Under the pieces are notes generated by a model that did no database searches, was not told where the DNA came from, and was given only the letters and a program-made list of their open reading frames with translations. A program made the position numbers and the translations under genes. From Thermoplasmatota archaeon (GTDB lineage Archaea > Thermoplasmatota > Thermoplasmata > UBA10834), in assembly GCA_022848805.1 (NCBI GenBank), contig JAJISI010000085.1:1-5230 (forward strand): a DNA stretch of 5,230 bases, given 5' to 3'. This document shows positions 1 to 3,929 of the stretch, in pieces (position 1 is the stretch's first letter; each line of letters opens with the position of its first letter).

Positions 1-37
1 CGAGGAGCGGAGACTCGCGAGGCAGTGATACAGATTC

Positions 38-61
38 GGCCCGGATATTGACCCCGGATAT
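38..61. repeat. Direct repeat of CCCGGATAT, with a longer related copy at 3834-3849
   Basis: CCCGGATAT occurs at 40-48 and again at 53-61, a 13-bp period. The longer unit at 38-53, GGCCCGGATATTGACC, recurs in the same orientation at 3834-3849 with one difference (G to A at the thirteenth base). All three copies are intergenic. They might be binding sites for a regulator or remnants of a dispersed repeat. With so few copies, chance remains possible. Confidence 0.4.
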
Positions 62-178
62 GATTGGGTTCTAATGTAGACACTTGACGAGTCGGTGTGG
101 AATTCTTCATAGGCAAGAAGTCTGTCTCCGTTCTGGACACTATACTCTTAAACCAATACTGCAGATAGCGCATATTTA

Positions 179-210
179 TTTATATACATTATATGCTTTG
201 ATATCATATC
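179..210 (+). promoter_or_regulatory. Archaeal TATA promoter of the Fic gene, with a dyad at the start codon
   Basis: TTTATATA at 179-186 matches the archaeal box A pattern. A box centred near 182 predicts a transcription start about 26-27 bases downstream, around 209-211, which is the ATG of the Fic gene. That implies a leaderless transcript, and no Shine-Dalgarno site precedes the ATG. Directly abutting the ATG is a perfect dyad, GATAT-C-ATATC (200-210). It would sit over the predicted start site and could be an operator. The promoter call is fairly firm; the operator role is inferred. Confidence 0.6.
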
Positions 211-1098
211 ATGCGCAAAGGCATACTACAATCGCTCAGAGATACCCTGATCACTCGCACACCACTTGAGGACTTTCCAGACGGCGTCTGGAAACGGACT
301 AGCGCCCTGAATACCTGGGGCACGAATGCCATCGAAGGGAATACATTGACTTGGCATGAAGTCAAGCAGCTCGTGTTGGAGGAGCGAAGCATCGGTGGTA
401 GACCGATCAACGATGTCATCGAGACCCTGCAGCACGAAAGGGCCTTCCGTGATCTTATCAGGCGCAAATCGCACCCGATTGGCCTCGAAACAATCCTCGA
501 CCTGCATGAATCTGTCTTCAGGGGCGTGAAGATCGATGCTGGCAGGTGGAGACGGATCAACGTGAGAATAAGTGGATCCGAGCACACCCCACCTCGCATG
601 GAGAAGGTTATCGAAGAGATGGAGAAGATGCTTCGCGGGTATGAAAAGAGGGACTTGGAGGGTGAGGAAGCCATCATGCTCGGAGCCTGGCTCCATCGCC
701 GATTCGAATCGATACATCCGTTCAGTGACGGGAATGGACGCGTTGGCCGATTGTTGTTGAACCTCCACCTGCTGAGACACAGTTGGCCCCCTGTCCATAT
801 CCTCCCTTCGGACAGGGCACGGTATATCTCGTCGATGGATGAAGGTCACTCGGGAGACATTTCGACCCTCGTTAGCCTCATCGAAGTGCTGATGGCAAGG
901 GCGATACTAGACTTGCTGGACCAGCTCGGGACAGCAATGGACGAACTCAAGCCGCTGAAGGACTTCGAGAAAGAAGGACCCTATTCTGCGCAATATCTGC
1001 GATTGCGTGCAGGACAGGGAGAACTCCCTGCAGTGAAAATATCTGGAGATTGGCACACGAGCAAGCGTGCGCTGCGGCTTTATCAACGAGAGATGTGA
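211..1098 (+). CDS. Fic-family protein (AMP-transferase type) with C-terminal helix-turn-helix segment
   Basis: Fic-domain enzymes usually transfer AMP from ATP onto hydroxyl side chains of target proteins; some remove it. The catalytic motif is complete at residues 169-180, HPFSDGNGRVGR, with His169 as general base, Asp173 for the metal, and the anion-binding GNGR plus Arg180. A Fic flap-like stretch (GRWRRINVRI) lies at 111-120. Residues 38-43, TNAIEG, fit the class II inhibitory motif (S/T)xxxE(G/N), so Glu42 should block productive ATP binding until relieved. Residues 258-295 (YSAQYLRLRAGQGELPAVKI, then W281 and Y291) resemble the excisionase/MerR-like HTH fold seen at the end of some Fic proteins. 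The 295-residue length is a little short for the class. The ATG at 211 is chosen because the predicted transcript starts there and residues 1-40 are needed for the inhibitory helix. The target is unknown, and no toxin or antitoxin partner gene lies beside it. Confidence 0.93.
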   Translation: MRKGILQSLRDTLITRTPLEDFPDGVWKRTSALNTWGTNAIEGNTLTWHEVKQLVLEERSIGGRPINDVIETLQHERAFRDLIRRKSHPIGLETILDLHESVFRGVKIDAGRWRRINVRISGSEHTPPRMEKVIEEMEKMLRGYEKRDLEGEEAIMLGAWLHRRFESIHPFSDGNGRVGRLLLNLHLLRHSWPPVHILPSDRARYISSMDEGHSGDISTLVSLIEVLMARAILDLLDQLGTAMDELKPLKDFEKEGPYSAQYLRLRAGQGELPAVKISGDWHTSKRALRLYQREM

Positions 1099-1105
1099 CA
1101 TTCGT

Positions 1106-1155
1106 TTCAGTGTTTCTGAAGGAGGCTGGCTGAGGGCAAAACTGGCCAGCCTCTT
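1106..1155. terminator. Inverted repeats between convergent genes, candidate bidirectional terminator
   Basis: GAGGCTGGC (1122-1130) pairs perfectly with GCCAGCCTC (1145-1153), giving a 9-bp GC-rich stem and a 14-nt loop; a G-U and an A-U pair can extend it to 11. A smaller arm pair, TTCAG (1106-1110) and CTGAA (1116-1120), sits just to the left. The element lies between the stops of the convergent Fic and cupin genes, where both transcripts must end. No T-run follows on either strand, so it is not a textbook intrinsic terminator. It may instead mark or protect mRNA 3' ends. Confidence 0.4.
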
Positions 1156-1235
1156 GTGGGAGTTTGTGTCACTTCATCTTGACGACCTGTCTCCTCTGCG
1201 AAACCATGCCATCGACAGCCATTTATTGCCTTCCT

Positions 1236-1556
1236 CTATTCCGAGTTGCGCCGTTCCTGGATGCCGAGCAGACGAATCCACGTGTCAGCTGCGATGCCCC
1301 TCGTCTCGCCCCTGTCCAGATGAACGACGTCACCGGGCCGGACCTTCCAGACACCGTCTCCGGTCGTTATCCGCCCCTGCCCCTCGATTACCACGAACAG
1401 CACAGCGTAGTCCTCGGGATGCGGGGAAATCTCCTTTCCAGGGTCCAAGATGACCTGGACGGCATTGAATTCGTCAGATCTGAGGACTGTGCCTTTCGAC
1501 AGACCCTGGCTGTGGCCCTGAGTCTCCGCAATCTCGGAGAGACTGATTGGCTTCAA
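1236..1556 (-). CDS. Small single-domain cupin protein
   Basis: This 106-residue protein has one cupin beta-barrel. Motif 1 is reduced: Gly40, five residues, then His46-Pro-Glu48, without the usual second His and downstream Glu, ending in IEGQG (57-61). Motif 2 is clear: VRPGDVVH (72-79) with His79. A metal, if bound, would be held by His46, His79 and perhaps Glu48. Similar small cupins have this reduced motif, so loss of function is not implied. The start is a TTG at 1556-1554, supported by GGAGG (1571-1567) ten bases upstream. The TTG overlaps the permease stop as TTGA, so translation is probably coupled. It is the last gene of the PadR-ABC operon and may bind or modify the pump's substrate, or act as a sensor. 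Its substrate cannot be read from the sequence. Confidence 0.85.
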   Translation of the reverse strand: MKPISLSEIAETQGHSQGLSKGTVLRSDEFNAVQVILDPGKEISPHPEDYAVLFVVIEGQGRITTGDGVWKVRPGDVVHLDRGETRGIAADTWIRLLGIQERRNSE

Positions 1557-2368
1557 GCAGATGCAGCCTCCTTTGCGCGTTTCCGCTTCCCAGCCGTCCT
1601 ATCGGACTTTCTGACCCTCTCGTGAAGCAACAGGGCAAGCGCCAGGAAGACGATGGCGAACAGGATTATCCCCAGGACGTCGATGGCCGGCCCGAAGTAG
1701 CTGGTGCCCCCCACTGCCCATCTGAGCAGATCGTTCGAGTAGGTGAGAGGGGAGATGGCCGCAAGGACGAGGCCGATGTCGCCCACGTCGTCGAGGGAGA
1801 TGAATATCCCGCTTACGAACAGGAGTGGGAGCCGCACGAAGTTCAGGAGCATCATGATGTCGCCGGGGCTCTCGGTGGGAATGGCTGCGAACATTATGCC
1901 GAGGGTCGAGAACGTGAAGGACGACAGCGCGATTGCCAGTACAAGCACGGGCGAGCTGGCGACAGGCATCCCGAACCAAGCTATCCCCAGGACTATCGGC
2001 ACGGAGGCGAATAGCGCCCCGAAGATGAAACCGCCCAGAGTCTGGCCTAGAAGGATGGAGATGGGATGGATGGGTGCCACGAGCAACCTCTCGTAGGTCT
2101 TCGTTTTCCTCTCGGTCGGGATGGCCATCGCCCCGGTAGAGGACGACCCGAAGAACATGGCCATCGCTGTCAGACCCGGAATGAGGATTTCGACTGGCAG
2201 GTCGCGACCCACAGCGAACGAGAAGAACAGGAATACTGGGAACAGGACACCGAACATCAGGTTCCCCGGGCGGAAGTAGTATATCCGCATGTCCTTCCGC
2301 GCGACCGCCCAGGCAGCGGTCAAGTAACGAACTGGCCGAATCCGAACCTCCGATGATGCCATGTCCAT
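1553..2368 (-). CDS. ABC-2 type transporter permease (DrrB-like)
   Basis: The 271-residue protein is the membrane half of an ABC exporter. Six hydrophobic segments are visible at about residues 37-54, 61-83, 103-129, 140-163, 172-191 and 229-248, the usual ABC-2 topology. Between the second and third, ERKTKTYERLLVAP (86-99) is the conserved ABC-2 loop that contacts the ATPase. PLTYSNDLLR (207-216) before the last helix is also typical. The C-terminus is a short basic tail (about 251-267). I chose the ATG at 2368, four bases after the ATPase stop and preceded by GGGGG (2381-2377); an in-frame ATG at 2434 would overlap the ATPase by 62 bases. It should pair with the ATPase encoded just upstream. 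Related pumps export antibiotics, lipids or other hydrophobic compounds, but this substrate is unknown. Confidence 0.93.
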   Translation of the reverse strand: MDMASSEVRIRPVRYLTAAWAVARKDMRIYYFRPGNLMFGVLFPVFLFFSFAVGRDLPVEILIPGLTAMAMFFGSSSTGAMAIPTERKTKTYERLLVAPIHPISILLGQTLGGFIFGALFASVPIVLGIAWFGMPVASSPVLVLAIALSSFTFSTLGIMFAAIPTESPGDIMMLLNFVRLPLLFVSGIFISLDDVGDIGLVLAAISPLTYSNDLLRWAVGGTSYFGPAIDVLGIILFAIVFLALALLLHERVRKSDRTAGKRKRAKEAASA

Positions 2369-2372
2369 CTCA

Positions 2373-3311
2373 TCAGCCCCCTTTCCCAGCGTTCGTGACA
2401 AGTGAGACGAAAACGTCCTCGAGGCTCGGCCCAAGTGTGTTAATAGAGAGCAGGTTCGCCCTCTCGCGCTCGAGATAGTTGACCAGCGAATCCAAGAACT
2501 CCGATGGATTTGACGTGAATACCTTCCACTTGTCGCCGTCCTTTCGAACCGCGTTCACTCTGTTGGAGGCCTTGAGCCAGTCCTGAAGGCCAGATGGGTC
2601 CTTCTTGAACGCGATCTCGACGGACCTGGAGGCGTCCAGCGTCATCTTGAGATTCTCAGGGGAATCGATGGCCACAATCCTCGCCTTCACGATGATCGCT
2701 ACCCTGTCACAAAGCAGGTTCGCCTCCTCGATGTTGTGCGTGGTGAGGAAGACCGTCATCCCCCGCTGAGCAAGTTGCCGAATCGTGTCCCGCATCAGTC
2801 TTGTTGATGTGACGTCGAGGCCCGAACTCGGTTCGTCGAGGAACAGTATCTCTGGGGAGTTCACCAACGCCATTCCGAGCACGAGTTTCCGCTTGAGTCC
2901 CTTGGACAGGTTTCGCGCCTTCTTGTCACTGTGTTCGGCGAGTGCCAGCACGGACAGCAGCTCATCCGACCTACTCCTTCGTTCGGTCCTAGACATCCCG
3001 TAGATCTCGCCCGCGAACATCAGGTTGTTCCATACGCTGAGTTCGTCGTAGACATTGGAGACCTCGGGGACGACGCCGAAGTGCTGCTTGGCGCGGAGAG
3101 GCTCATTCAGAACATCGTAACCGGCCACTCTCGCCGTGCCCTTGCTGGGTCGCGTGAGGGTTGTCAGCATTCGAATCGTTGTGGTCTTTCCAGCCCCGTT
3201 AGGGCCCAGGAACCCGAAGATCTCACCCTTCTTGACCCGGAAGTTGACGTGATCGACGGCGAGGAGCTCGCCGAAATACTTGGTCAGGCTTTCGGCTTCA
3301 ATTGCGTCCAT
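2373..3311 (-). CDS. ABC transporter ATP-binding protein (DrrA/CcmA-like)
   Basis: A 312-residue nucleotide-binding subunit that powers the neighbouring permease from the cytoplasmic side. In order: an A-loop aromatic (Tyr12), Walker A GPNGAGKTT (36-44), a Q-loop region GVVPEVSNVYDELS (79-92) with Glu83 where Gln is usual, signature LSKGLKRKL (135-143, variant of LSGGQ), Walker B ILFLDE (155-160), D-loop SSGLD (162-166) and switch His192. Residues from about 220 form the C-terminal extension typical of DrrA-type ATPases, ending in SLEDVFVSL. The ATG at 3311 is preferred: it lies four bases after the padR-type gene's stop, with GGGGG (3326-3322) ten bases upstream, and the protein begins directly with the first ABC strand. 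An in-frame ATG at 3377 would add 22 residues unlike the family and overlap PadR. Confidence 0.95.
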   Translation of the reverse strand: MDAIEAESLTKYFGELLAVDHVNFRVKKGEIFGFLGPNGAGKTTTIRMLTTLTRPSKGTARVAGYDVLNEPLRAKQHFGVVPEVSNVYDELSVWNNLMFAGEIYGMSRTERRSRSDELLSVLALAEHSDKKARNLSKGLKRKLVLGMALVNSPEILFLDEPSSGLDVTSTRLMRDTIRQLAQRGMTVFLTTHNIEEANLLCDRVAIIVKARIVAIDSPENLKMTLDASRSVEIAFKKDPSGLQDWLKASNRVNAVRKDGDKWKVFTSNPSEFLDSLVNYLERERANLLSINTLGPSLEDVFVSLVTNAGKGG

Positions 3312-3315
3312 CGGT

Positions 3316-3705
3316 TCATGGCCCCCTTCGTTTCCTGGTGGTCTTGTCCTCAAGGTTGTCGTCATAGAACCGCACAAGGTCGTCCATGAGCCGCCTCCTT
3401 CTCTTGACCATCCGCAGCCCTTCCTTCAGGAACTCCTTTCCCTCTTGCGTGATGGTGTAGACCCTTCTGTCCGCCCGAGATGCCTTCTTCTCCCACCGAG
3501 AGGCGGCAAGACCCCTCTGCTCGAGCCTCCTCAGCATCGTGTAGATTGCGCCGGGCTCGGGAGCGTATTCGTTCGAGGTGGATTTCCTGAGATCGTCCAT
3601 GATCCGATATCCGTGGGTGGGATTCTCATAGAGCATGCGCAGGATTTCCAGCTGAATCAGACCTCTGCCGGGATGCTGGGAGCAATTGGGCCCGTCGTCG
3701 CACAT
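3316..3705 (-). CDS. PadR-family transcriptional regulator
   Basis: A 129-residue winged-helix repressor of the PadR type, which usually controls a linked transporter or detoxification operon. Family landmarks are HGYRIMDDL (31-39), the recognition region PGAIYTMLRRLEQRGL (51-66) and the wing RRVYTITQEGKEFL (80-93). Residues 94-118 form a C-terminal helix suited to dimerisation, followed by a basic tail (KTTRKRRGP). It is the first gene of the operon and is followed four bases later by the ABC ATPase, so it most likely represses itself and the pump. The ATG at 3705 has no Shine-Dalgarno site and lies beside AT-rich dyads. The only two cysteines, Cys2 and Cys8, are packed into the first eight residues close to His11, which may indicate metal or redox sensing. 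That last point is inference. Confidence 0.93.
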   Translation of the reverse strand: MCDDGPNCSQHPGRGLIQLEILRMLYENPTHGYRIMDDLRKSTSNEYAPEPGAIYTMLRRLEQRGLAASRWEKKASRADRRVYTITQEGKEFLKEGLRMVKRRRRLMDDLVRFYDDNLEDKTTRKRRGP

Positions 3706-3745
3706 AGATATCTAAGATACATATATCCAAGATTTCTATTTGAAT
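3706..3745 (-). promoter_or_regulatory. Promoter and probable operator of the PadR-ABC-cupin operon
   Basis: This AT-rich block precedes the PadR start on the minus strand. The best TATA-like stretch for a short leader is around 3743-3735 (TTCAAATAG on the minus strand), which would place transcription near 3713. A second AT stretch at 3726-3721 lies too close to the ATG for that role. TATCTAAGAT (3709-3718) is repeated as TATCCAAGAT (3724-3733), a 15-bp period with one mismatch. The first copy forms the dyad TATCT-A-AGATA (3709-3719), and AGATATCT (3706-3713) is itself palindromic. Sites so near the predicted start suit autorepression by PadR. The exact box and operator are uncertain. Confidence 0.5.
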
Positions 3746-3816
3746 CCTTTCCCAATCATGTTCTGCTTAGGCTATCGAAAAGGCCATCCCAGGTTCACAC
3801 ATTAATTCGAATCAAT

Positions 3817-3828
3817 ACATTAAAATGT
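3817..3828. repeat. Dyad ACATT-AA-AATGT
   Basis: Five-base arms ACATT and AATGT flank a two-base centre in the intergenic region between cdhE and the PadR gene. ACAT/ATGT half-sites are reminiscent of those reported for PadR operators, though the spacing here (4 bases between the four-base halves) differs from the commonly described 8. It may be a second regulator site or part of an AT-rich region where the cdh transcript ends. Confidence 0.3.
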
Positions 3829-3858
3829 GCGAGGGCCCGGATATTAACCTAGACATGC

Positions 3859-3872
3859 CTCATTCGAATGAG
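3859..3872. repeat. Perfect 14-bp palindrome with core ATTCGAAT
   Basis: CTCATTCGAATGAG is identical to its reverse complement over all 14 bases. Its core ATTCGAAT also occurs at 3805-3812, 57 bases away. The site is about 58 bases past the cdhE stop and about 150 bases upstream of the PadR start. A dimeric DNA-binding protein site is the simplest reading. As RNA it could only form a 5-bp stem with a TCGA loop, so it is a weak terminator candidate. Confidence 0.45.
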
Positions 3873-3929
3873 AACACTGTCAAGCGTATAATGGTCGAAC
3901 CCCTCATCAGTGTGGATAGCAGTTCGCAG

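Larger units (their letters stand above)
1..210. other. Intergenic region upstream of the Fic gene, no supported gene
   Basis: I find no gene here that I can support. The plus frames are closed by stops at 26-28, 49-51 and 72-74, so any gene entering from the left on the plus strand ends within the first 75 bases and is too short to identify. On the minus strand one frame is open from about 179 to the window edge, with ATG codons at 173-171 and 110-108. It gives at least 58 codons of unrecognised sequence and is left uncalled. Two copies of CCCGGATAT lie at 40-48 and 53-61. The last 45 bases are strongly AT-rich and hold the promoter of the Fic gene. Confidence 0.6.

Noticed and set aside
1..120. 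Possible tRNA or attachment-site remnant at the left edge
   Set aside because: I could find no cloverleaf pairing and no conserved T-arm sequence.
204..849. Two long minus-strand reading frames (157 and 207 codons) opposite the Fic gene
   Set aside because: They show no recognisable domain, and the plus strand here encodes an unambiguous Fic protein with intact motifs.
1169..1222. 17-codon minus-strand frame 13 bases after the cupin stop, beginning MAVDGMVSQ
   Set aside because: It has only a weak AGGAAGG-like site and is too short to separate from chance; no family is recognised.
1067..1625. Plus-strand frames opposite the cupin gene
   Set aside because: Their composition is low-complexity antisense-like, while the minus strand carries cupin motifs, a good ribosome site and an operon junction.
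1547..2356. Plus-strand frames opposite the permease
   Set aside because: They are rich in E, H, R, G and D, as expected from the antisense of a hydrophobic membrane protein; no domain is visible.
3309..3377. Upstream in-frame ATG for the ABC ATPase adding 22 residues
   Set aside because: The extension overlaps the PadR coding region and is unlike ABC N-termini; the ATG at 3311 has a G-rich site and normal spacing.
2785..3852. Plus-strand frames opposite the ATPase and PadR genes
   Set aside because: They are shadows of genes with clear Walker and PadR motifs on the minus strand.
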